From Streptomyces sp. KL109B (GTDB lineage Bacteria; Actinomycetota; Actinomycetes; Streptomycetales; Streptomycetaceae), in the NCBI RefSeq assembly GCF_030766935.1, contig NZ_JASERL010000004.1, positions 372,001-436,000 of the forward strand: a DNA stretch of 64,000 nucleotides, read 5' to 3'. The notes beneath the pieces were generated by a model. That model had not been told where the DNA came from and ran no database searches. It saw nothing but the letters and a program-made list of their open reading frames with translations. Both the position numbers and the translations under genes were made by a program. This document shows positions 16,697 to 26,032 of this stretch, piece after piece. Every line of letters begins with the position of its first letter. Position 1 is the stretch's first letter.

Positions 16697-17726
16697 CGCC
16701 GACCGGCCACCCGGCACCGGCACCGGCACCGGCACCGGCACCGGCGCCGCCGAAGTCGCCGCCGCGGCCGGAGTATCCCCCTCCACGGTGAGCCGCTGCT
16801 TCGCCTCCCCGCACCAGGTGCGGCCAGAGACAAGGGCCCGGGTCCTCGCGGCAGCGGAACGCCTCGGCTACCGTCCGAACCCCGTCGCCCGCTCACTCGC
16901 CGAGGGACGAACCCGCACGCTCGGCCTCATCGTCCCCGACATCGCCAACCCGTTCTTCGCCGTGATCGTGAAGGCCGTACAGGCCCGCGCCCGCCGCAAG
17001 GACTACGCCGTGTTCCTCTCGGACACCGACGAAAACCCGGAGGACGAGTACGAGTTGGCGCTCACCCTGGCCCGCCAGGTCGACGGCCTGCTGCTCGTCG
17101 CCCCGAGGATGGAAGGGGCCCGGCTCGGCGAAGTCGTACGGCAGGTGCCGAGCGTCGCCGTGAATCGGAGCGTGTCAGGCGTGCCGTCCGTGGTCGCGCC
17201 CAGCGAGGACGGACTGCGCCAGGCCGTGGCGCACCTGCACGCCCTCGGCCACCGCCACCTCGCCCTCATCCTGGGGGCCCGCAACTCCTGGTCGAGCGAG
17301 CAGCGCGGCCACGCCGTCCGGTACGCGGCCGAGCAACTGGAGCTGAAGGTAACCGAGTTCGGCCCGCACGAGCCCAAGTTCCACACGGGTACGCAGGTCG
17401 CCGACCTTGCCCTCGCCGCAGGCGCCACCGCGATCGTCGCGCACAACGACCTGATGGCGCTCGGCGTCCTGTCCCGCCTCGCCGACCGCGGCGTCCGCGT
17501 ACCCGACGACGTCAGCGTGGTCGGCGCCGACGACACCCTCCTGGCAACCACGGCGACCCCGGCCCTGACCTCCGTCCGCATCCCCCTCGACGCACTCGGC
17601 GAACGCGCCGTCGACCTGATGCTGCGCCGCCTCGACGACCCGGACCGCGTACCCGAACAGCTCTCCCTGGACAGCGAGTTGATAGTCCGACGCTCCACGG
17701 GCCCTGCCCCGCGAAAGGAATCCTGA
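16689..17726 (+). CDS. LacI-family transcriptional regulator of the CUT1 operon
   Basis: 345 residues. HTH: AAEVAAAAGVSPSTVSRCF, slightly displaced by an unusual N-terminal extension containing (Gly-Thr)5. The hinge is YRPNPVARSLAEGRTRTLGLIVPDIANPFF, followed by a periplasmic-binding-protein-like sensor domain ending ALGERAVDLMLRRL. ATG 16689 is preceded by GAAGGGA. It likely represses the operon through the TGCGAGCGCTCGCA palindromes at 12410-12521 and is released by the transported sugar or a derivative (inference). The gene overlaps the DUF624 gene and is 4 bp from the oxidoreductase gene. Confidence 0.93.
   Translation: MRNADRPPGTGTGTGTGTGAAEVAAAAGVSPSTVSRCFASPHQVRPETRARVLAAAERLGYRPNPVARSLAEGRTRTLGLIVPDIANPFFAVIVKAVQARARRKDYAVFLSDTDENPEDEYELALTLARQVDGLLLVAPRMEGARLGEVVRQVPSVAVNRSVSGVPSVVAPSEDGLRQAVAHLHALGHRHLALILGARNSWSSEQRGHAVRYAAEQLELKVTEFGPHEPKFHTGTQVADLALAAGATAIVAHNDLMALGVLSRLADRGVRVPDDVSVVGADDTLLATTATPALTSVRIPLDALGERAVDLMLRRLDDPDRVPEQLSLDSELIVRRSTGPAPRKES
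16713..16748. repeat. GGCACC hexanucleotide microsatellite
   Basis: Five perfect GGCACC units (16713-16742) plus one variant GGCGCC. It encodes the Gly-Thr run just before the LacI helix-turn-helix. Unit-number changes would keep the frame. Confidence 0.9.
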
Positions 17727-17730
17727 CGCC

Positions 17731-19053
17731 ATGCAGCGACGCGCCGCGATCATCGGCACCGGCCACCGTGCCCAGATGTACACGAAGGCCCTGGGCACCC
17801 GCCCCCACTACGACGTGGCCCTCCTCGCCGACCCCAGCCCCACCCGTATCGCCCACCACAACCGGCTGCTCGGCTCGCTCGGCGCGCAGGAGGCGGCCGC
17901 CTGCGCCCCGTCCGACTTCGCGGCAGCGCTGCGTACGCACCGGATCGACGAGGTCGTCGTCACCACCGTCGACGCGACCCACCACACGTACATCAACACG
18001 GCGCTGGAGGCAGGCTGCCGCGTGGTGACGGAAAAGCCGATGACGACGGACGCGACGAAGTGCCGGTCGATCCTGAACACGGTGGAGAAGACCGGCGGCG
18101 AGTTGTCGGTCGGCTTCAACTACCGCTACAACCCCGCCCACGAGAAGGTCTGGCAACTCCTCCACGACGGCGCGATCGGCGACATCCGCTCGGTGCACTT
18201 CGAATGGCTCCTCGACGTCCGCCACGGCGCCGACTACTTCCGCCGCTGGCACCGCGAGAAGGACCACAGCGGCGGCCTCCTCGTCCACAAGTCCGGCCAC
18301 CACTTCGACCTCGTCAACTGGTGGCTGGGCGCGGCCCCTTCACGCGTGTACGCGGAGGGCGGCCTCGTCTTCTACGGCCGTGCCAACGGGGAGCGGACCG
18401 GCCTCCGTCGCGACTATGTGCGGGCGCACGGCGCGACGGAGGCCGCCGCCGACCCGTACGCGATCCATCTCGCCGACGACCCGAACCTGAAGTCCTTGTA
18501 CGTGGACGCGGAGGCGGCCGGCGACTCCGACTACGTACGCGACCGGAACGTCTTCGGTGACGCCATCGACGTCGAGGACGACCTGTCGGTCCTCGTCCGG
18601 TACGACTCCGGGGCCACGATGACGTACCACCTCACGGCGTACTCGCCGTGGGAGGGGTACCGGGTGATGTTCAACGGGACCGGTGGACGCCTTGAGCTGG
18701 AGGTCGAGGAAAACACCTGGCAACCGCCCCGCGTCACCCCCGGCGGCGAGAGCGCGTCCCACGGCGGCGTGGTCATGGACCGCCCCGGCCGCACGTCGAT
18801 CCTCCTCCGCCCCCTGTGGGAGGCCCCGCGCGACATCCCGTACGAGAAGTCCGCGGGCACCCACGGCGGCGGCGACCTGCGCATGCTGAAGGAACTCTTC
18901 GGCCCGCTGGGAGACGGCAGCGACGAGGGCGCGACCCCGGCGGCGGGCAAGGGCGCAACCGCGCGCGACGGAGCGCTTGCGCTTGCGGTGGGGGTCGCAG
19001 GGAACGAATCGCTGGCGACGGGTGGGCCGGTGGAGACAGTCGGATTGTGGTGA
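17731..19053 (+). CDS. Gfo/Idh/MocA-family oxidoreductase
   Basis: 440 residues. N-terminal Rossmann domain opening RRAAIIGTGHRAQMYTKAL; the NAD(P)-contact EKP motif is VVTEKPMTTDATK (about 98-110). The C-terminal domain has GFNYRYNPAHEKV and GGLLVHKSGHHFDLVNWWLG, whose Lys/His positions fit catalytic residues. It is the last gene of the CUT1 operon, so it probably oxidises or epimerises the imported sugar. It is longer than most members (about 340-390), with an insertion near YVRAHGATEAAADPYAIH. Confidence 0.9.
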   Translation: MQRRAAIIGTGHRAQMYTKALGTRPHYDVALLADPSPTRIAHHNRLLGSLGAQEAAACAPSDFAAALRTHRIDEVVVTTVDATHHTYINTALEAGCRVVTEKPMTTDATKCRSILNTVEKTGGELSVGFNYRYNPAHEKVWQLLHDGAIGDIRSVHFEWLLDVRHGADYFRRWHREKDHSGGLLVHKSGHHFDLVNWWLGAAPSRVYAEGGLVFYGRANGERTGLRRDYVRAHGATEAAADPYAIHLADDPNLKSLYVDAEAAGDSDYVRDRNVFGDAIDVEDDLSVLVRYDSGATMTYHLTAYSPWEGYRVMFNGTGGRLELEVEENTWQPPRVTPGGESASHGGVVMDRPGRTSILLRPLWEAPRDIPYEKSAGTHGGGDLRMLKELFGPLGDGSDEGATPAAGKGATARDGALALAVGVAGNESLATGGPVETVGLW

Positions 19054-19067
19054 CCGAGGTGGTCACC
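19049..19067. terminator. Possible terminator hairpin after oxidoreductase gene
   Basis: GGTGACC (19049-19055) and GGTCACC (19061-19067) are inverted repeats with a 5-base loop overlapping the stop codon. Short, so only a tentative terminator. Confidence 0.35.
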
Positions 19068-19244
19068 TGGAGCGACGAGTCCGGGCGTGGACCGGCGATC
19101 GTCGAGGCACTGGCCGTGCGGTGGGGGTGGCGGTGTACGAGCCAGGTAGGGCTCGCCGTATGGGCCGAGATCACGACCGGGCCGGTTCAGCGGTGACGTG
19201 CCCGCCCCGCACCGTCCCGGCCATACTGGTGGGCGGGAGGTCCC

Positions 19245-19844
19245 ATGACACGGCAGCAGACCCTGTACCGGCAGCTGCGCGACCGGCGAAACCGCCTCAC
19301 GCCGCCGCCCGGCCTCGCCTGGCCCGAGATCAGTGACGGGAAGATCGTCATGATGATGAGTCCGCGCCCCCGGCATCAGTTGACGGCGACGCGGGTGCGC
19401 GACCAGCTGAGCGGTCAGCTCACACCAGAACTCGGAGTGTTCGAAGCCACCGACACCGACGACGAGGAACTGGGCAAGCTGCGCATCCCGGATCTGCACG
19501 TGTGCGCGTACGCGGCCATGGAGACGGACGACCCACTGGACCCGCGCGAGATCGCCCTGGCGATCGAGATCGTCTCACCGTCCAACCCCGAGAACGACTA
19601 CGAGGACAAGGCCCGCGACTACCCCGCCATGGGCATCCCGCACTATCTGATCCTCGACCCGCGTGACGGGACGTGGACGTACCAGTGGGAGATCGGGCGG
19701 CTCGCCGGGCGTCCCGCCTACGAGAACCGGCTGCACCTCCCGTACGGCAAGCACGTCACCGTCACCACCGAATACGGAACCTGGACGATCGCGACCGACG
19801 GCCTGCCCCGATACAGCGCCAAGGACATGGGGCTCACGCCGTAG
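19245..19844 (+). CDS. Uma2-family (DUF820) putative restriction-endonuclease-fold protein
   Basis: 199 residues. Uma2 features: ISDGKIVMMMSPRPRHQLTATRVRDQL, then the PD-(D/E)xK-like series IPDLHVCA, IALAIEIVSPSNPENDYEDKARDYPAMGIPHYLILDPRDGTW. The Asp, Glu-x-Val and Lys positions of a nuclease-like site are present. These proteins are very numerous in Streptomyces and their role is unproven. RBS GGGAGG precedes ATG 19245. It appears to be a stand-alone gene. Confidence 0.85.
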   Translation: MTRQQTLYRQLRDRRNRLTPPPGLAWPEISDGKIVMMMSPRPRHQLTATRVRDQLSGQLTPELGVFEATDTDDEELGKLRIPDLHVCAYAAMETDDPLDPREIALAIEIVSPSNPENDYEDKARDYPAMGIPHYLILDPRDGTWTYQWEIGRLAGRPAYENRLHLPYGKHVTVTTEYGTWTIATDGLPRYSAKDMGLTP

Positions 19845-19999
19845 CAACCTGTCCGTAGCCCTGGCCAAGCACCCTGGTCCGGCCCACTGTGACGGCTTTC
19901 CCCAGTTCGTTCGCGGTTCCGGGGCACAGACCGGGCCGGTGGCCACTGACGGCGCCGGGATGCCCAGCACCCCGGCGCCTCAGCCCCCCACTCAACCCC

Positions 20000-21415
20000 T
20001 TACGCCGCCTCCTCCTCCGGCACCGACACCAGCCACCGCGTCTCCTGCCGCGGCCGCAGGTACAGCGCCCAGTACAGCGTCGCGACCGCCATGATGCCGC
20101 CCGTCCACAGCAGGTACGTGACCTCCTGCTCGACGAGGATGTAGAGCATCACCGCGATCAGGACCACGGGAATCCCCGGCCACAGCGGCATCCGCCAGGC
20201 CGTCCGCTCCTTGTGGGCGCCGCGGCGGGCGAAGAGGGCGGCGACGGCGACCAGCAGGTACATGCCGGTGACGGAGACGCCCGTCACGCCGTACAGGGTG
20301 TCGAGGTTGACGAAGCAGAGCGCCGCGCCGGGCACGCCGACGACCAGCGTCGCGACCCACGGGGAGCCGAAGCGGCCGAGGCGGGAGAGGGCCTGGTTGA
20401 CCGGGCCGGGCCAGGCCTTGTCGCGGGCCGAGGCGAAGAGCACCCGCGAGTTCTGGATGACCATGACGATGCCGGCGTTGATGATGGCGAGCGCGACGCA
20501 CAGCGAGACGAACGTGCCGACCGCCGAGTTCGACCAGGCCACCACCATGGTGCTGATGTCGCCCGAGGTGAGCGCCGACAGGTCCTTGGCGCCCATGGTG
20601 ATCGCGACGACCGGGATCAGGATGATGACGGAGGAGATCGCGAGCGTGGCGAGGACGGTGCGGGCCACGGACTTGCGCGGGTTCTCCAGTTCCTCCGAGA
20701 GGTAGACGGCGGTCGAGAAGCCCTGCGTGACGAAGAGGGCGATGGCGAGGCCGGAGACGACGAGCATGCCGGTCACGGCGTCCGTGTGGCCGCCGCCGCC
20801 CGCGACCTGCATCGAGCCGAGCGAGTCGATGCCGCGCTCGGAGTGCGCGAAGCCGAGGACCGCGACGAGGGCCGCCGCGATGACCTCAAGGACGAGGAAG
20901 ATGCCGGTGATCCACGCGTTGGCCCGCAGGTCGAGCAGGCCCGCCAGGGTGGACAGGAGCATCACGCCCGCGCCCGTCATCGCCGGGTCCAGGTGGATCA
21001 CCGGCTCCAGGTAGTCGGCCGTGCCCATCGCGATCACCGGCGGCACGATGAACACGACCAGCAGGGACAGCACGAAGACCAGCCAGCCCGCGAGGCGTCC
21101 GGCGAGCGTCGACACCATCGCGTACTCGCCGCCCGCGCTGGGGATGAGGGTGCCAAGCTCCGAGTAGAGGAAGGCCACGCCGATGCAGATCAGCGAGCCG
21201 ATCGCGATGGTGAGGGCGGTGGCGGTGCCGAGGGACCCGAAGAGGTCGGGGACGACGACGAAGAGGGAGGAGGCGGGCGTCACGCAGGACAGCGTGAGCA
21301 GGGTGCCTCCGACGACACCGATGGAACGCTTGAGCTTCTGAGCCTGGGGGGCCGCCGCTTGGGGATCCGCCTCTGGCGGGGTCTGGGCGGAGACGGGACG
21401 AAGCGTGTCGGTCAT
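20000..21415 (-). CDS. APC-family amino acid/polyamine permease
   Basis: 471 residues with about twelve membrane segments. The first-helix motif VVGGTLLTLSCVTPASSLFV and the following IPSAGGEYAMVSTLAG region are typical of the amino acid-polyamine-organocation superfamily. I chose ATG 21415 (MTDTLRPV); an in-frame upstream start at 21460 is possible. It is the last gene on the minus strand after mmsA, but a 320-bp gap with a strong hairpin separates them. It may be a separate unit, and its substrate is uncertain. Confidence 0.88.
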   Translation of the reverse strand: MTDTLRPVSAQTPPEADPQAAAPQAQKLKRSIGVVGGTLLTLSCVTPASSLFVVVPDLFGSLGTATALTIAIGSLICIGVAFLYSELGTLIPSAGGEYAMVSTLAGRLAGWLVFVLSLLVVFIVPPVIAMGTADYLEPVIHLDPAMTGAGVMLLSTLAGLLDLRANAWITGIFLVLEVIAAALVAVLGFAHSERGIDSLGSMQVAGGGGHTDAVTGMLVVSGLAIALFVTQGFSTAVYLSEELENPRKSVARTVLATLAISSVIILIPVVAITMGAKDLSALTSGDISTMVVAWSNSAVGTFVSLCVALAIINAGIVMVIQNSRVLFASARDKAWPGPVNQALSRLGRFGSPWVATLVVGVPGAALCFVNLDTLYGVTGVSVTGMYLLVAVAALFARRGAHKERTAWRMPLWPGIPVVLIAVMLYILVEQEVTYLLWTGGIMAVATLYWALYLRPRQETRWLVSVPEEEAA

Positions 21416-21574
21416 GTATCGGTGTCCGATCGACTCGTGCGGCAGGGCGGCGCCATGCAACCTCGTCGATATCCGAACGTCAACGCCTGTTTTCCTTCGG
21501 AATCCGCAGCTCCGATTCCATCAACTGCGCGCGATTCTTCAGGAGTTCGCAAAGTTTACCGGGATAGACGCAGC

Positions 21575-21618
21575 GACTCCCGTAAATGACCTTCGTATCC
21601 AAGGTCATTACGGGAGTC
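21575..21618. terminator. Strong 18-bp hairpin downstream of mmsA
   Basis: The arm GACTCCCGTAAATGACCTT (21575-21593) pairs with 21601-21618 (AAGGTCATTACGGGAGTC) with one bulged A and a 7-base loop. It lies in the 320-bp gap between mmsA and the APC permease gene. Termination of the iol/mmsA transcript is likely, though unusual AT content in the stem leaves a regulatory role open. Confidence 0.6.
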
Positions 21619-21637
21619 GACCTACGCCGCCCGGTTC

Positions 21638-21655
21638 ATCCCCTACGTAGGGGAT
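21638..21655. promoter_or_regulatory. Perfect 18-bp palindrome, unassigned operator
   Basis: ATCCCCTACGTAGGGGAT is a perfect inverted repeat in the gap between mmsA and the APC permease gene, 20 bp from the hairpin. The form suits a dimeric regulator site; which one is unknown. The rest of this gap (21416-21574, 21656-21735) shows nothing else I can name. Confidence 0.5.
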
Positions 21656-21735
21656 CCGCAGCCGGAGCGCGGAAGTTCACAGCGAACTGTCCGTACTCCG
21701 GACGCGGCGAGGGCGGCTCAGTGGCCTCAGTGGCC

Positions 21736-23244
<1,509 letters not shown>

Positions 23245-23310
23245 AACGGGCAACTCCTGTGACGGCTACGTACGTGTCAGAGGTCGTACTGGTTCTGAGG
23301 TGGTGCTTGT

Positions 23311-25197
23311 TCAGAGATGGCGGCGCCGGGTCGCGGCGTGCCGGTCGTACTCCTCGCGGGCCTTGACCGCGGCGCTGCGCTCCGCCGTCTCGGCCACAGG
23401 CACATCCCACCACGCCTGCGCCGGGGGCGGGCCCGACACTGTGTCTGCCGTTTCGGTCTCCACGTAGACACATGTGGGACGGGTGGCGGCGCGCGCGGCG
23501 GCGAGGGCTTCGCGCAGGTCACGTACGGTCTTGGCGCGGTGCACGGTCATTCCGAGGCTGGCCGCGTTGGCGGCGAGATCGACGGGCAGCGGGGCGCCGG
23601 TGTACGCGCCCGCGTCCCCCGCGAGCCGGTACTGCGTGGCGAAGCCCTCGGCGCCGACGGAGGCCGAAAGACCGCCGATGGACGCGTACCCGTGGTTCTG
23701 CAGAATGACCACCTTGACGGGAATATCCTCCTGCACGGCGGTGACGATCTCCGTCGGCAGCATCAGATACGTGCCGTCCCCGACGAGCGCCCACACGGGC
23801 CGCCCTGGCGCGGCGAGCGCGACGCCGATCGAGGCGGGGATCTCGTACCCCATGCAGGAGTACCCGTACTCGACGTGGTACTGGTCGCGGGAGCGGGCCC
23901 GCCACAGCTTGTGCAGATCGCCGGGGAGCGAGCCCGCGGCGTTGATGAGGATGTCGTCGCCGGTCACCAACTCGTCGAGCAGACCGAGGACTTGGGCCTG
24001 TGTCGGGCGTACGAGATCGTCGTCGGCTGCGAAGCAGGCGTCGACGCGGTGCTCCCAGCGCTCCTTGTCCTCGGTGTACTCGGTTACGTATCCGGGCTCG
24101 GCGCGGTACGTCCCGCCGAGCGCCTCGCGCAGTGCGACGAGGCCCGTGCGCGCGTCGGCGACGAGCGGCGACGCGGCCAGCTTGTGGGCGTCGAAGGCGG
24201 CGACGTTCAGGTTCAGGAAGCGCACGTCGGGGTTTGCGAAGAGGGTGGCGGACGCGGTCGTGAAGTCCGTGTACCGGGTGCCGACGCCGATCACCAGGTC
24301 GGCGGTGCGGGCGAGTTCGTCCGCGGTGTCGGTGCCGGTGTGCCCGATGCCGCCGACGTCGGCGGGGTGGTCGTGGCGCAGCGAGCCCTTGCCGGCCTGG
24401 GTGGCGGCGACGGGGATGCGAGTGGCGTCGGCGAAGTCCGCGAGGGCCCCCTCGGCGCCGCTGTGGTGGACGCCGCCACCGGCGATCAGGAGCGGGCGGC
24501 GCGCACGCTTCAACTCTCGTACGGCCGCGGCCAGTTCATCGACATCGGGCGCTGGGCGCCGCACGCCCCACACCCGCTCCCGGAAGAACTCCTCCGGCCA
24601 GTCGTACGCTTCCGCCTGGACGTCCTGCGGCAGCGCGAGGGTGACGGCGCCGGTGTCGACGGGGTCGGTGAGCACGCGCATGGCCTGGAGGGCGGCGGGG
24701 ATCAGCCGCTCGGGCCGCTCGACCCGGTCGAAGAACTTCGACACCGGCCGCAGGCAGTCGTTGACCGACACATCGCCCGCGTACGGGACTTCGAGCTGTT
24801 GCAGCACGGGGTCGGCGGGCCGGGTCGCGAACACGTCGCCGGGCAGCAGGAGTACGGGCAGGTGGTTGATGGTGGCGAGGGCGGCGCCCGTGACGAGGTT
24901 GGTGGCGCCGGGCCCGATGGAGGTGGTGACGGCGTGCGCGGACAGCCGGTCGCACTGGCGGGCGTAGCCGACGGCGGCGTGCACCATGGCCTGCTCGTTG
25001 CGGCCCTGGTGGAAGGGCATGCCGTCGCCGTACTGGAGCAGTGCCTGCCCGAGTCCGGCTACGTTGCCGTGGCCGAAGATGCCCCAAGTGGCGCCGATCA
25101 GGCGGTGTTTGGCGCCGTCGCGCTCCGTGTACTGCTGGGAGAGGAAGCGGACGAGGGCCTGGGCGACGGTGAGCCGTACCGTTCGGTTCGTCGTCAT
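23311..25197 (-). CDS. iolD: 3D-(3,5/4)-trihydroxycyclohexane-1,2-dione acylhydrolase
   Basis: ThDP-dependent enzyme that opens the inositol-derived ring to 5-deoxy-glucuronate. 628 residues with the three ThDP-enzyme domains: N-terminal Pyr domain (RFLSQQYTERDG; GHGNVAGLGQAL; ITSIGPGATN-like TTSIGPGATNLVTGAALAT), central domain and C-terminal PP domain (WALVGDGTYLMLPTEIVTAVQ; VKVVILQNHGYASIGGL). The start at 25197 (MTTNRTVR) overlaps the iolB stop by 4 bp. It follows iolC and iolB in one minus-strand operon and precedes mmsA by 66 bp. Confidence 0.95.
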   Translation of the reverse strand: MTTNRTVRLTVAQALVRFLSQQYTERDGAKHRLIGATWGIFGHGNVAGLGQALLQYGDGMPFHQGRNEQAMVHAAVGYARQCDRLSAHAVTTSIGPGATNLVTGAALATINHLPVLLLPGDVFATRPADPVLQQLEVPYAGDVSVNDCLRPVSKFFDRVERPERLIPAALQAMRVLTDPVDTGAVTLALPQDVQAEAYDWPEEFFRERVWGVRRPAPDVDELAAAVRELKRARRPLLIAGGGVHHSGAEGALADFADATRIPVAATQAGKGSLRHDHPADVGGIGHTGTDTADELARTADLVIGVGTRYTDFTTASATLFANPDVRFLNLNVAAFDAHKLAASPLVADARTGLVALREALGGTYRAEPGYVTEYTEDKERWEHRVDACFAADDDLVRPTQAQVLGLLDELVTGDDILINAAGSLPGDLHKLWRARSRDQYHVEYGYSCMGYEIPASIGVALAAPGRPVWALVGDGTYLMLPTEIVTAVQEDIPVKVVILQNHGYASIGGLSASVGAEGFATQYRLAGDAGAYTGAPLPVDLAANAASLGMTVHRAKTVRDLREALAAARAATRPTCVYVETETADTVSGPPPAQAWWDVPVAETAERSAAVKAREEYDRHAATRRRHL

Positions 25198-26006
25198 CGG
25201 TATCCCTCCGTGACGTGATCGGGGTGGAAGCAGATCCTCCACTCCCGCTCGTCCCCCGGTCCGGCCATCACATTCAGGTAGTACATGGCGTGTCCCGGCT
25301 GGGCGATGGACGGGCCGTGCCAGCCGTCGGGGACGAGCACGGTGTCGCCCGAGCGGACCTCGGCGAGGAGGTCGGTGCCGCCGGGCCTGGACGAGGACAC
25401 GCGCTGATATCCGTATCCGCCCGGCGGTCCCTCGATCTCGAAGTAGTAGATCTCCTCAAGCAGCGACTCGACCCCCGGCCGGTGCTCGTCGTGCTTGTGC
25501 GGCGGGTACGAGGACCAGTTGCCGCCCGGGGTGATCACCTCGACTGCGATCAGCTGGTCGCAGTCGAAGGCGTCGGCGGCGGCGAAGTTGCGCACCTGGC
25601 GGGCGCTGACGCCGCCGCCCCTGTCCTCGACGGAAACCTCCGGCGCGGGGCCGTAGCGGACGGGGAGTCGTCGCCCGCATTTCGCTCCTGCCAGGGCGAA
25701 CCGGCCTCCCGCACCGGAGGAGATCTCCACGCTGGTGTCTCGCGGCACGTACGCGAAGTCGCTCACACCACTGAATACGCTGCCCCTGCCCGAGAGTTCG
25801 ATGTTCATCCCTTCCGCGCGGACGGAACATCCGCCGGAGAGCGGCAGCACGATCCACTCGCTCTCGCCGGTGTCGAAGGTATGCGGGTCCTGCCCGGCCC
25901 GCAGCTCCAGAATCCGCAGCCCGGCGCGGGCCCAGCCGACCTTGTCGGGGTCGACGGACAGGGCGTAGGGGCCGTCGGTGGCACTGCCGCGTGGAAGATG
26001 CGTCAT
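25194..26006 (-). CDS. iolB: 5-deoxy-glucuronate isomerase
   Basis: 270-residue cupin-type isomerase converting 5-deoxy-glucuronate to 2-deoxy-5-ke-to-gluconate in myo-inositol breakdown. Family motifs are clear: GESEWIVLPLSGGC, NWSSYPPHKHDEH (metal-binding His/Glu cluster), EEIYYFEIEGPPGGYGYQRV and VPDGWHGPSIAQPGHAMYYLNVMAG. The start is ATG 26006 (MTHLPRGS). It lies 26 bp after the iolC fusion gene and overlaps iolD by 4 bp. Confidence 0.95.
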   Translation of the reverse strand: MTHLPRGSATDGPYALSVDPDKVGWARAGLRILELRAGQDPHTFDTGESEWIVLPLSGGCSVRAEGMNIELSGRGSVFSGVSDFAYVPRDTSVEISSGAGGRFALAGAKCGRRLPVRYGPAPEVSVEDRGGGVSARQVRNFAAADAFDCDQLIAVEVITPGGNWSSYPPHKHDEHRPGVESLLEEIYYFEIEGPPGGYGYQRVSSSRPGGTDLLAEVRSGDTVLVPDGWHGPSIAQPGHAMYYLNVMAGPGDEREWRICFHPDHVTEGYR

Positions 26007-26032
26007 CCCTCTACTCTCCTCCTCCTGTCCCG

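Noticed and set aside
17731..19053. Inositol 2-dehydrogenase (IolG) for the nearby inositol cluster
   Set aside because: The protein is a Gfo/Idh/MocA member but is co-directional with the CUT1 operon, has an unusual insertion and opening motif, and lies apart from the iol genes; no specific IolG feature was seen.
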